A stretch of 14,025 nucleotides of DNA, taken from NCBI GenBank assembly GCA_017647245.1, contig JAGCKY010000072.1:1-14025 (forward strand), given 5' to 3'. The DNA is from Elusimicrobiaceae bacterium (GTDB lineage Bacteria > Elusimicrobiota > Elusimicrobia > Elusimicrobiales > Elusimicrobiaceae). The notes under the pieces were generated by a model, which saw nothing but the letters and a program-made list of their open reading frames with translations, ran no database searches and was not told the DNA's origin. Each line of letters starts with the position of its first letter. Position 1 is the stretch's first letter. A program made the position numbers and the translations under genes. Positions 1 through 6,806 of the stretch are shown piece by piece.

Positions 1-155
1 ATGACATTGAAAAATTCCGATGCCACCAAATCAATACACTCTTTTCCGTTGCCGGCCTGATACACCCGGTAACCTTCAATTTCCAATAAATCCGCCAGCG
101 TTTCGCGCAGGTTATTGTCATCATCTACGACTAAAATTTTTACTTGTTTATCCAT
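1..155 (-). CDS. Response regulator, receiver domain (N-terminal fragment, cut by window edge)
   Basis: I read this directly from the reverse complement: the ATG at 155-153 opens a frame starting MDKQVKILVVDDDNNLRETL and remaining open to the window edge, about 51 residues. The KILVVDDD segment is the typical first beta strand plus acidic cluster (Asp11-Asp13) of a CheY-like receiver domain, followed by the usual first helix and an EGY second-strand region. The phospho-acceptor Asp would fall just beyond the edge, so neither it nor the output domain can be seen. The start overlaps the end of the upstream histidine kinase gene by 8 bp, and a GGAG Shine-Dalgarno-like motif lies inside the kinase's last codons. 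This implies translational coupling and a cognate kinase/regulator pair. The regulator class (NtrC, OmpR or other) is unknown. Confidence 0.88.
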   Translation of the reverse strand, partial: MDKQVKILVVDDDNNLRETLADLLEIEGYRVYQAGNGKECIDLVASEFFNV

Positions 156-2031
156 AACGGGTATCTCCGGTTTTAGCATATATTTTGAGATAAATTTCAA
201 AAACGGATCCTTTTTCTGCACGGTTATGTACAAGGATTTTTCCTTTATGGCGCATGACGGCCTTATGCACGACGGCTAATCCCAACCCCGTACCGCGTGC
301 CTTAGTGGTAAAGAACGGCGAGAAAATTTGTTCTTTCATTTCCGGCGTAATACCCGGGCCTTCATCGGCTACAAAAATACACACAATGTGTTTGCCCACC
401 CGTGTACCTACGGTAACAGTTCCGCCTTGCGGCATAGATTCACAGGCATTGGAAATCAAATTACGCAACGCTTGTTTCATTTCTTCGGCATCTACTTTTA
501 ACCGCGCACTTTCCACGTCCAAATCTTCCGTTACATGAATGTTTTGCCCCACCGGATAAGAGGCCACAATATCGTGCACATAGCTATTCAAATCAATCAC
601 GCTTAAAATCATATCCCGGCTGCGCGCAAAACCTAATACTTCGCTGATAATACCGTTTGCTTGGCGTATTTCCGCGTCAATAATAGCGAATTGCTTAATC
701 AGTTTGGGCTCGGTAGGTGGTTGTATCGTTTTAATCAACTTGGTGGCATTGCTGATAACCGCCAGCGGGTTGCGAATTTCGTGACTGATAATAGAAGCCA
801 TTTGTCCGATCGCCGCCAGACGTTCTGTTTTAACCAGTTCGGTAGTGGCCTTTTCTAATTCTTCCCCGCGCTGTTGCACGCGCTCTTCCAATTCTTCATT
901 GGCACTTAATAATTTGTGTTGCGCCGATAACAATGCATTTTTACGCTCGCGCAGTACAGCCGCCATGTGCAAAAACACACGGCACAATTCACCGATTTCA
1001 TTATTGGGAATAATTAAATCTTCCGAAGACGGCTCATAATCATCCTCCCGTTCAAAACGCACCGCCACTTCCTGCAAACGTTTTACGGGCCGCACGATAG
1101 GCGCCAATACCCAATAAGCCACCGCCACGATAAAAGCCGCCAGTACCAGCACCATAAATAATACGTCCCACAAAGAGTGAAAAGTACTTTCCTGCAATAA
1201 CGTATATGCCACATTGGCGGGTTGTTCAATAAATAAAGTCCACCCCAGCAAGGGCACTTCTGCTTTACTGACCAGCCATTTACTGCCATCTTCCAATTTG
1301 ATTTGCGCATTTACGTCCCCCTGCATGCGCCGGGCAATGGCTTGTACTTTGTTTTTCACTTCGGAACTTTCGTTAGCGGAAAATACCCCGTCATCTTCCG
1401 AATAAGAAACCACACTTCCGTCCGCGGCCACCACAAATGCCGTCATATTCTGCATGTGATTTTCATTGAGCACCCGATTTAGTCCGGCCAAACTCATTTC
1501 CGCTACCAACACTCCGTCTACACTGGCTCGCACACCATATTGACGCACCGGAAAACCCATCAGTACCGATAAGCCGCCTTCTGCATTGCGCACAGAGCCG
1601 ATATAATCTTGTCCCCCGATCACACACGTTTTGGAAATTGTTTCCCAATCTGCTAATCGTTTGCGGTTGACCAAGGGCTTACCTGAAAAGAAACGGATTC
1701 TTCCCGTAACGTCTGCCAAAGCGACATACGAGATTTCGGGGTTTTGTTTACGCACATAGTCAAAATCTTGTTGGTCAAAATCCGGATGAGTTTCAAAATC
1801 ACTGTGTATGCCCGCAAACACGGAAAGGAATTGCATGGTGCGGCTGACTTCTTCTATCATGGCAGAAGCCATGCGGTGAGCCAAGGTGTGTTGCTTATCT
1901 AAAATTTCGTGTTGCAAGATGCGGCTGTCTACCCGCAATACATGAAACCCAATTACAAAAACGGGCACTACCGACACTAAAGTCAGCCCCAGTAATGCTT
2001 TGACAAACAAGCTGCGTTTCTTGCGTTTCAT
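148..2031 (-). CDS. Membrane sensor histidine kinase (periplasmic sensor, HAMP, HisKA, HATPase_c)
   Basis: A 627-residue two-component sensor kinase predicted to sit in the inner membrane and phosphorylate the regulator encoded next to it. A basic N-terminus and a membrane helix (about 11-33) are followed by a periplasmic domain of roughly 250 residues that resembles a double-Cache sensor (ALADVTGRIRFFSG and VAADGSVVSY strands), then a second membrane helix (about 287-310), a HAMP region (about 311-362) and a coiled coil (about 365-405). The HisKA H-box has the phospho-acceptor His417 in SHEIRNPLAVI. The ATPase domain shows an N-box (Asn528 in NLISNACESM), a G1 box DEGPG (556-560), an F-box FSPFFTTK (570-577) and a G2 box GTGLGL (580-585), so all catalytic motifs are intact. 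The style is NtrB-like. The start is supported by AGGGG about 5 bp upstream. Its ligand is not predictable. Only about 20 bp separate it from a terminator hairpin, so its promoter is unclear. Confidence 0.95.
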   Translation of the reverse strand: MKRKKRSLFVKALLGLTLVSVVPVFVIGFHVLRVDSRILQHEILDKQHTLAHRMASAMIEEVSRTMQFLSVFAGIHSDFETHPDFDQQDFDYVRKQNPEISYVALADVTGRIRFFSGKPLVNRKRLADWETISKTCVIGGQDYIGSVRNAEGGLSVLMGFPVRQYGVRASVDGVLVAEMSLAGLNRVLNENHMQNMTAFVVAADGSVVSYSEDDGVFSANESSEVKNKVQAIARRMQGDVNAQIKLEDGSKWLVSKAEVPLLGWTLFIEQPANVAYTLLQESTFHSLWDVLFMVLVLAAFIVAVAYWVLAPIVRPVKRLQEVAVRFEREDDYEPSSEDLIIPNNEIGELCRVFLHMAAVLRERKNALLSAQHKLLSANEELEERVQQRGEELEKATTELVKTERLAAIGQMASIISHEIRNPLAVISNATKLIKTIQPPTEPKLIKQFAIIDAEIRQANGIISEVLGFARSRDMILSVIDLNSYVHDIVASYPVGQNIHVTEDLDVESARLKVDAEEMKQALRNLISNACESMPQGGTVTVGTRVGKHIVCIFVADEGPGITPEMKEQIFSPFFTTKARGTGLGLAVVHKAVMRHKGKILVHNRAEKGSVFEIYLKIYAKTGDTRYG

Positions 2032-2045
2032 TAAACCCCTGTCCT

Positions 2046-2082
2046 TAAAAATGGGGGCTTTAGATTACTCTTAAGCCCCCAT
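2046..2082 (-). terminator. Rho-independent terminator after the Tad accessory genes
   Basis: Read on the minus strand, a perfect 10-bp inverted repeat (arms ATGGGGGCTT at 2082-2073 and AAGCCCCCAT at 2060-2051) encloses a 12-nt loop and is followed at once by five T. It starts about 21 bp after the stop of the thioredoxin-fold gene and should end the long pilus/accessory transcript. The kinase start codon follows only about 15-20 bp later, which leaves very little room for a separate promoter downstream of it. Confidence 0.85.
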
Positions 2083-2103
2083 ACCTTACCAAAACGAATC
2101 AGG

Positions 2104-3042
2104 TTAGCAGCTACCGGCAGGTGCGGCCGCACCACGTGTAGAACTGTTCCGATTAAAGAAACCTAATCCCGGTTTTTGGCCTAACCCATTGTAATCCAAC
2201 AGCTCTTTGCCTTCCCATAAGAAAGACGGAGAAGAACCGATGTCATACTCGTCTACATAAGCCGCTTCGGCTTTAAGCAATTCCACTCCTTCCGTATCAA
2301 ATTTTTTCATAATTTTGTTGGGATTAATGCCAGCTTCTTTCATGGCTTTATCCCAACGGCTGGAACGGTAATCTTTGTTGCGGATTTCCAAATATTTCCA
2401 AAATTTTTCCGGATAGTATTTGGCAATTAATAACTGGCGCACATCTTCTTCCCATTCGCCGGAGCCATGCAAACTGCGAAAATCATTATTGGCTTTGTCA
2501 TAGCTGACAATGTAGCGTACGCGAATGGCGGTATCGGCCGGCAATTTACCGTCGTTTTTGGCATCAATCACTTTGCCTTCCGCCATAACGCCATAGGGAC
2601 ATTGAGACATTACGAAAATTTCCAATACACCCGGATTGGCAATTTTATTTTGATACACGCCCGTGCGGGTTTGGTGTAAGAAAATATAATAGTCGCTATT
2701 CTGTTGCACATAGCCGGCTTGCAGGGCTTCTTCTAATTTTTTGCCCCATTGCGGTGTTTTCTTAATCAAATACACCGGCAAAAAGCTCATATCAATGTTG
2801 GCAAATTTGGGGTCTTGTTGCGCTTCTTCATAGCTAATGGTGCTTACTTTTGCTTCACCTTCCAAGAAGTTAGCTAATCCATTGGTCAATTGTGCATCTT
2901 GTTTACCCGATGGATAATCCGTAGATTCTATTACCAATATCTCTACCGGCTTCTTCTGAGTTGTTTTAGCAGTCGTTTGTCCGGCCGCGGTTGCAACGCT
3001 TGCCAATGCGCAAGCTGTTAATAAGGCAAATACCTTTTTCAT
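2104..3042 (-). CDS. Exported thioredoxin-fold protein, DsbA/GILT-like, with single-Cys CPYG motif
   Basis: A 312-residue protein with a signal peptide (about 1-20, ending ASVATAA) and therefore probably periplasmic. Residues about 139-285 look like a thioredoxin-fold domain: a beta strand LEIFVMSQ, the active-site-like motif Cys148-Pro-Tyr-Gly, a helical insertion, and SSPSFLWEG with the expected cis-Pro (Pro272). The second active-site Cys is replaced by Gly151, so a standard CxxC dithiol centre is absent. The only other Cys in the mature protein is the last residue, Cys312, on a Gly/Ala/Pro-rich tail. Residues about 32-125 have a similar strand-helix-SFLPVYLI pattern and may be a degenerate first thioredoxin-like domain. 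The start is supported by AGGAGAG upstream. It is the last gene before the terminator and lies 21 bp after the small membrane-protein gene. A redox or folding role for secreted pilus components is an inference. Confidence 0.8.
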   Translation of the reverse strand: MKKVFALLTACALASVATAAGQTTAKTTQKKPVEILVIESTDYPSGKQDAQLTNGLANFLEGEAKVSTISYEEAQQDPKFANIDMSFLPVYLIKKTPQWGKKLEEALQAGYVQQNSDYYIFLHQTRTGVYQNKIANPGVLEIFVMSQCPYGVMAEGKVIDAKNDGKLPADTAIRVRYIVSYDKANNDFRSLHGSGEWEEDVRQLLIAKYYPEKFWKYLEIRNKDYRSSRWDKAMKEAGINPNKIMKKFDTEGVELLKAEAAYVDEYDIGSSPSFLWEGKELLDYNGLGQKPGLGFFNRNSSTRGAAAPAGSC

Positions 3043-3063
3043 GCTAGTATCTCTCCTGTACTT

Positions 3064-3336
3064 CTATTCTTTATCTTGCAATTCTATCGTCACCGGGCGT
3101 ATACCGATACCGCACAGTACGTTATATACAAACAAAAAGATCGCCGTAAATACCAAAAACAACAAGGTATTTAAGATGGCCTGCATGACCATGCTCATTA
3201 CAAATGCCACATTAAAGGTCGTGTCCGGGCTGAAAATATCCAAAATTCCGCTCACCAGCATCACCACAAACACAGCTACCGGAAACGCGGAAAAGAACAC
3301 GTTCAATATACCGATTTTTTTCAATTCTACTTTCAT
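3064..3336 (-). CDS. Small integral membrane protein, DUF3566-like
   Basis: I chose the ATG at 3336 (90 residues) because it is preceded by a good GGGAGAGAG ribosome-binding site. A longer frame from 3426 would run into the upstream gene and has a non-coding look. The protein has a short cytoplasmic N-terminus (MKVELKKIG), a first hydrophobic helix (about 10-34), and a second long hydrophobic stretch (about 44-75) that may form two helices or one long helix. It ends in LFVYNVLCGIGIRPVTIELQ. The last part, a YN followed by a Gly-containing turn and a short amphipathic strand, resembles the C-terminal signature I recall for the DUF3566 family. That family's function is unknown to me. Context: it lies 34 bp after the HAMP/PAS-like sensor and 21 bp before the thioredoxin-fold gene, in the same transcription unit. 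Confidence 0.65.
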   Translation of the reverse strand: MKVELKKIGILNVFFSAFPVAVFVVMLVSGILDIFSPDTTFNVAFVMSMVMQAILNTLLFLVFTAIFLFVYNVLCGIGIRPVTIELQDKE

Positions 3337-3370
3337 ACTCTCTCCCGGGGGATATTCCCCCCTCTTTTTA

Positions 3371-4483
3371 TTATAAAGATTTTTCGGGCTCCAGCACAAG
3401 CAACATACGGTTTTTGCCGGCATCATCAGGCAACTGCACCGCTTTTACCGTACATTTCACATCTTTACTTACTACGTTACCGCGTAACACACGGCCCGGA
3501 TGTTCCAATGCTTCACCTACCACTTGGATAATATTTTGTTGTCGTCCGTCAAAAATATCCAACAAATGCACCGGACCTTTTTTGTTGATATTTAATTCAA
3601 AGTTGGTGTACAAAATGTTATTATTTTCATCAATTACAAGCGCACGGGAATTACGCGGCACGGTAACAGCCAAAATGCTTTTCCACCATTTTTGCTCTTT
3701 TTCTAACGACATAATTTCCATGTTTTCCATGCTCTTAATTTCTTCTTTAATTTTATCTAATAGAATCGTGATAGAAACTGCCACATCACCTATTTCATCG
3801 CCGCGCTCCGGATATTCCAAATTTAAGCGGTTCAACGATACGGCTTCCACGCTATCGCGCAAGGAGTCTAACGGACGGATAATTTTAATCAGCAGGAACA
3901 AATATAGTGCGCCCCCGATGATCACAATCATCATAAAAGCTCCCAATGCATAACGCACCATAGACTGGCGTATTAAGGCCTTGGCATCCGCACGCGATAC
4001 GGTCAAATTTACTATCCCGGCCACTTCATCTTTGGCCAACAGCGGAATAGCCATATCATAGAAATTCCCTTCATCAAACATGACGGCCTTTGGGGTGCGG
4101 TCCAACAAGGCCAATTTAGCCACATTGGTATCTAAACCGACTTCGTTATTATATACATCATACGCTTGACGTAAAAATTGCGTATTTTCATGCCAACGCA
4201 CGGTCAAATCATCATTAAAATAAACTAATGAGCGAATCCGTTCATCGCCGCGTTTCCATTCTTTAAGCAGTTCGGCCTCTTTAAACGTGGCATCATTACG
4301 CGGCCGGGAAACTAATCCTTCCACCAACAGCGGCGCACGGTAACGCACCATTTCTACCATTTCATTTTGTAATTTCGTATCAAATACAAATTTAAACATG
4401 TTGTAATAAAACAGACCGCCTAAAATGGCTGCGTACAATGACACAAATACAAAGCATATTATCCATTTGGAACTTAATTTCAT
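3371..4483 (-). CDS. Membrane sensor protein with HAMP and PAS-like domain, no kinase or cyclase output
   Basis: A 370-residue inner-membrane protein. Residues about 6-28 form the first membrane helix. An extracytoplasmic domain (about 30-172) includes IRSLVYFNDDLTVRW and NFYDMAIPLL, a single-Cache-like pattern. A second helix lies at about 178-199. A HAMP domain (about 200-250, with RPLDSLRDSVEAV and GDEIGDVAVS) leads into a short coiled coil (about 245-268). The C-terminal 100 residues (RALVIDENNNILYTN to MLLVLEPEK) have the strand order of a PAS domain. No HisKA, HATPase, GGDEF, EAL or chemoreceptor signalling motif follows, so it looks like a sensor that passes its signal to a partner. 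The start has GGAGAG 8 bp upstream and lies 14 bp after the TPR gene. An alternative is a membrane anchor or scaffold rather than a signal receptor. Confidence 0.75.
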   Translation of the reverse strand: MKLSSKWIICFVFVSLYAAILGGLFYYNMFKFVFDTKLQNEMVEMVRYRAPLLVEGLVSRPRNDATFKEAELLKEWKRGDERIRSLVYFNDDLTVRWHENTQFLRQAYDVYNNEVGLDTNVAKLALLDRTPKAVMFDEGNFYDMAIPLLAKDEVAGIVNLTVSRADAKALIRQSMVRYALGAFMMIVIIGGALYLFLLIKIIRPLDSLRDSVEAVSLNRLNLEYPERGDEIGDVAVSITILLDKIKEEIKSMENMEIMSLEKEQKWWKSILAVTVPRNSRALVIDENNNILYTNFELNINKKGPVHLLDIFDGRQQNIIQVVGEALEHPGRVLRGNVVSKDVKCTVKAVQLPDDAGKNRMLLVLEPEKSL

Positions 4484-4497
4484 AATTTCTCTCCTGC

Positions 4498-5904
4498 TTA
4501 ATTAGACAATCCAAGCAACTCGTTTACTTTACGCAAACCCATTTCGGCATCGGTATTACCGGGGTCCAATTGTTTGGCCGCGATCCAAGCCGCACGAGCC
4601 CGTTCATAGTCATCTTGCTGATAGGCGTCTAAACCTTCAATATATTTTTGGTGAGAGGCCGCACTGGCTTCCGCCGATACCCGGGTAGGCACCGTGTTAT
4701 TAATATCCGCAGTAGTAGTATTAATATCGGGCAACATAGTTTCTGGGCGGGTAACCGGACGCGAAGCAGGCGTGGTACCGGAAGCGCTGGCCGCGGAAGA
4801 AGACCACGTTTCCGTTTTGACAATTTCCACATGCTCGCCTGTTTTCTCGTCTATGTAACTTTCCCGGTGCGTAGAGCTGCTACTTGTAGTAGCCGCGGTT
4901 TGTTTACGATGCAAAGCTTCTTCTTTGGCATTACGCGCTTTTTTAATCAAGCGGTCCATTTGGCTGGAATTGGCGCCCCATTTTTTGGCGCGACGCCAAT
5001 AATTAATAGCGCTATCGTATTTTTCCGAGCTAAAGGATTGATTGCCGGCGGCGTAATATCCTTCCGAAATCTCATCTTTAAGTTGCATCATGTATTTTTG
5101 TACACGCTGATCGCCGGGCTGAATTTTACTAATACGCTCAAACACAGAATAAGCTTCTAAATACTTGCCCTGATTATAGAAAGACATCGCTTGCGACATA
5201 TATTCTTTGACCTGTTGTTTGCGTACTAAATTTTCTGTTTGGGCAATTTTATTTACTAAAGCTTGGTCGTCCTTACGGATTAACAAAGTGTTATACCAAT
5301 TGTCCAAGGCGGACTGGTAATCTCCTTTTTCATACGCCACTTCCCCGCGGCGCGCATATTCATCGGCAATTTCGCGGTCAATGCGTTTCTTCCACGCTAG
5401 TGCTTGTGAATTGTGCGGCTGAATAGTCAAAATTTCGTCCAGCTTTTCATTTGCTTCCACTAACCGGCCGCTGTCATACATGCGGTTTGCTTCTTGGAAT
5501 TTTGCCTCAATTACTTCCGCTTCCGAAGTAGTACCGTACGCCCCCATGTGTCCGGCTTGTTTGGCCAGCGTGGCGGCTTGCGTAAAATTGGGGTCAATAC
5601 TCAAAATAGTTTGCGCCAATTCCTGCGCACGTTGATAATCCCCGCGCCGATACAAAGTATATGCTTCCTCATACACTTGGCGCAACATATAATTTTGGAT
5701 ACGCTGTTTTTCCAATTGTACCGTGGATAAATACTGCTTTTTTTCTTCCACATCATTGAGTGTGCCCAAACTGATTTTATTTAAATCCAGCATCATACCT
5801 TCCTCTTTGCCATGCTGGCGAATCGGATTCGGCTTATGCAACGTACCCGCACTAACGGGCAACAGACTGGCACACATCAAAAGCGGTAAGAAATATTTTT
5901 TCAT
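4498..5904 (-). CDS. Exported TPR-repeat protein of the Tad locus
   Basis: A 468-residue protein with an N-terminal signal peptide (about 1-19, likely cleaved after PVSA; no convincing lipobox). At least five TPR-like helix pairs can be seen, at about 77-110 (YTLYRRGDYQRAQELAQTIL), 136-170, 185-217, 235-268 and 281-312. A low-complexity Ser/Thr/Ala/Pro-rich linker (about 336-415) follows, and a final TPR unit (about 419-455, GLDAYQQDDYERARAAW) closes the protein. TadD in classical Tad systems is a TPR lipoprotein. This may be its functional counterpart in the periplasm, perhaps as a scaffold for pilus or secretin assembly, but it is longer and not clearly lipidated, so I do not assign the symbol. 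It starts 13 bp after tadC with GAGGAT as ribosome-binding site and is followed after 14 bp by the HAMP/PAS-like sensor. Confidence 0.8.
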   Translation of the reverse strand: MKKYFLPLLMCASLLPVSAGTLHKPNPIRQHGKEEGMMLDLNKISLGTLNDVEEKKQYLSTVQLEKQRIQNYMLRQVYEEAYTLYRRGDYQRAQELAQTILSIDPNFTQAATLAKQAGHMGAYGTTSEAEVIEAKFQEANRMYDSGRLVEANEKLDEILTIQPHNSQALAWKKRIDREIADEYARRGEVAYEKGDYQSALDNWYNTLLIRKDDQALVNKIAQTENLVRKQQVKEYMSQAMSFYNQGKYLEAYSVFERISKIQPGDQRVQKYMMQLKDEISEGYYAAGNQSFSSEKYDSAINYWRRAKKWGANSSQMDRLIKKARNAKEEALHRKQTAATTSSSSTHRESYIDEKTGEHVEIVKTETWSSSAASASGTTPASRPVTRPETMLPDINTTTADINNTVPTRVSAEASAASHQKYIEGLDAYQQDDYERARAAWIAAKQLDPGNTDAEMGLRKVNELLGLSN

Positions 5905-5916
5905 GTATTTATCCTC

Positions 5917-6804
5917 TTAAAAGCTAAGTCCTTGCGACAAAATCCCCTTTAACATCGGAGACAGTATTAAAATAAAAATCGTTGGGAAAATAAACACAAA
6001 CAACGGCAACAACATTTTGGTAGAGGCCTGCGCGGCCATTTTTTCAGCTTTGCTCATACGGCGACTGCGCAAATCGGACGAGAAATTACGCAACAAATCT
6101 ACCAAGCTCGTACCCAATTCATCAGACTGAATAATCAATCCCACCAAAGAGCGCACTTCTTGTACACCCGTGCGGGCCGCTAAACGCTCTAATGCTTCGC
6201 GGCGCGAATAGCCCAGTTTGATTTCATTGAGTGTCTTATCCAATTCTTCTTCCAGCACTGTTTTTTCTTTGGCGATACTGATAATTCTTTCAAAAGCTGT
6301 CAAATAATCCAAACCGGATTCAATAATCAAAGCCGCTAAATCTACCGTGGTGGAAAAATTGCCCAAAATTTCGGCTTGTCGCTGCTGAATTTTACTTCTC
6401 AAATGCAAATCCGGCAAATAAAATCCTACCGGGATCAATAAAATACCCCAAAACGACCAAAACAGTATCATAAAAATGACCGGCAGAATAACTGCCCACG
6501 CAATTTTCCAATACAGAATATTGACGGGCTGCGGATATTCCGGGCTGCCCAATTGCATGTGCATTTCTTCCAACGATTTTTCCAATCCAAAAGCGTTCAG
6601 ACAAAATACGGCTACCCGGTCTACCCACTTGTTTTCCGGTTGTAAACGGCCAAAACTGGAAGAAGATTTAAAACGCCGCGCGGTGACGTCTACAATTTGG
6701 TTCTCACCTCTTTGTTGCGGAGCCAGCAATCTAAAAAAGAAAGTAAAGCACGCCAGCGTACCCACTATCAGTAAAATAGTTAATCCAATAGATAATAAGC
6801 TCAT
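5917..6804 (-). CDS. tadC: Tad pilus inner-membrane platform protein TadC (T2SSF family)
   Basis: A 295-residue polytopic protein of the type II secretion F / TadC family, which with TadB forms the inner-membrane platform on which the TadA ATPase acts. Visible parts: an N-terminal membrane helix (about 3-27), a cytoplasmic stretch, two hydrophobic segments (about 97-131), the T2SSF helical domain (about 145-255, with VDLAALIIESGLDYLTAFERI and RSLVGLIIQSDELGTSL), and a C-terminal membrane helix (about 263-288). The Gly-Thr-Ser-Leu after an SDELG turn is typical of this family, and the length is normal. The start codon lies 2 bp after the tadB stop; a GGTGAAGGTG purine-rich site sits in the end of tadB, which indicates translational coupling. 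Confidence 0.93.
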   Translation of the reverse strand: MSLLSIGLTILLIVGTLACFTFFFRLLAPQQRGENQIVDVTARRFKSSSSFGRLQPENKWVDRVAVFCLNAFGLEKSLEEMHMQLGSPEYPQPVNILYWKIAWAVILPVIFMILFWSFWGILLIPVGFYLPDLHLRSKIQQRQAEILGNFSTTVDLAALIIESGLDYLTAFERIISIAKEKTVLEEELDKTLNEIKLGYSRREALERLAARTGVQEVRSLVGLIIQSDELGTSLVDLLRNFSSDLRSRRMSKAEKMAAQASTKMLLPLFVFIFPTIFILILSPMLKGILSQGLSF

Positions 6805-6806
6805 AA

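Noticed and set aside
3337..3426. 30-residue N-terminal extension of the DUF3566-like protein
   Set aside because: It overlaps the end of the HAMP/PAS-like gene, has non-protein-like composition, and the internal ATG at 3336 has a better ribosome-binding site.
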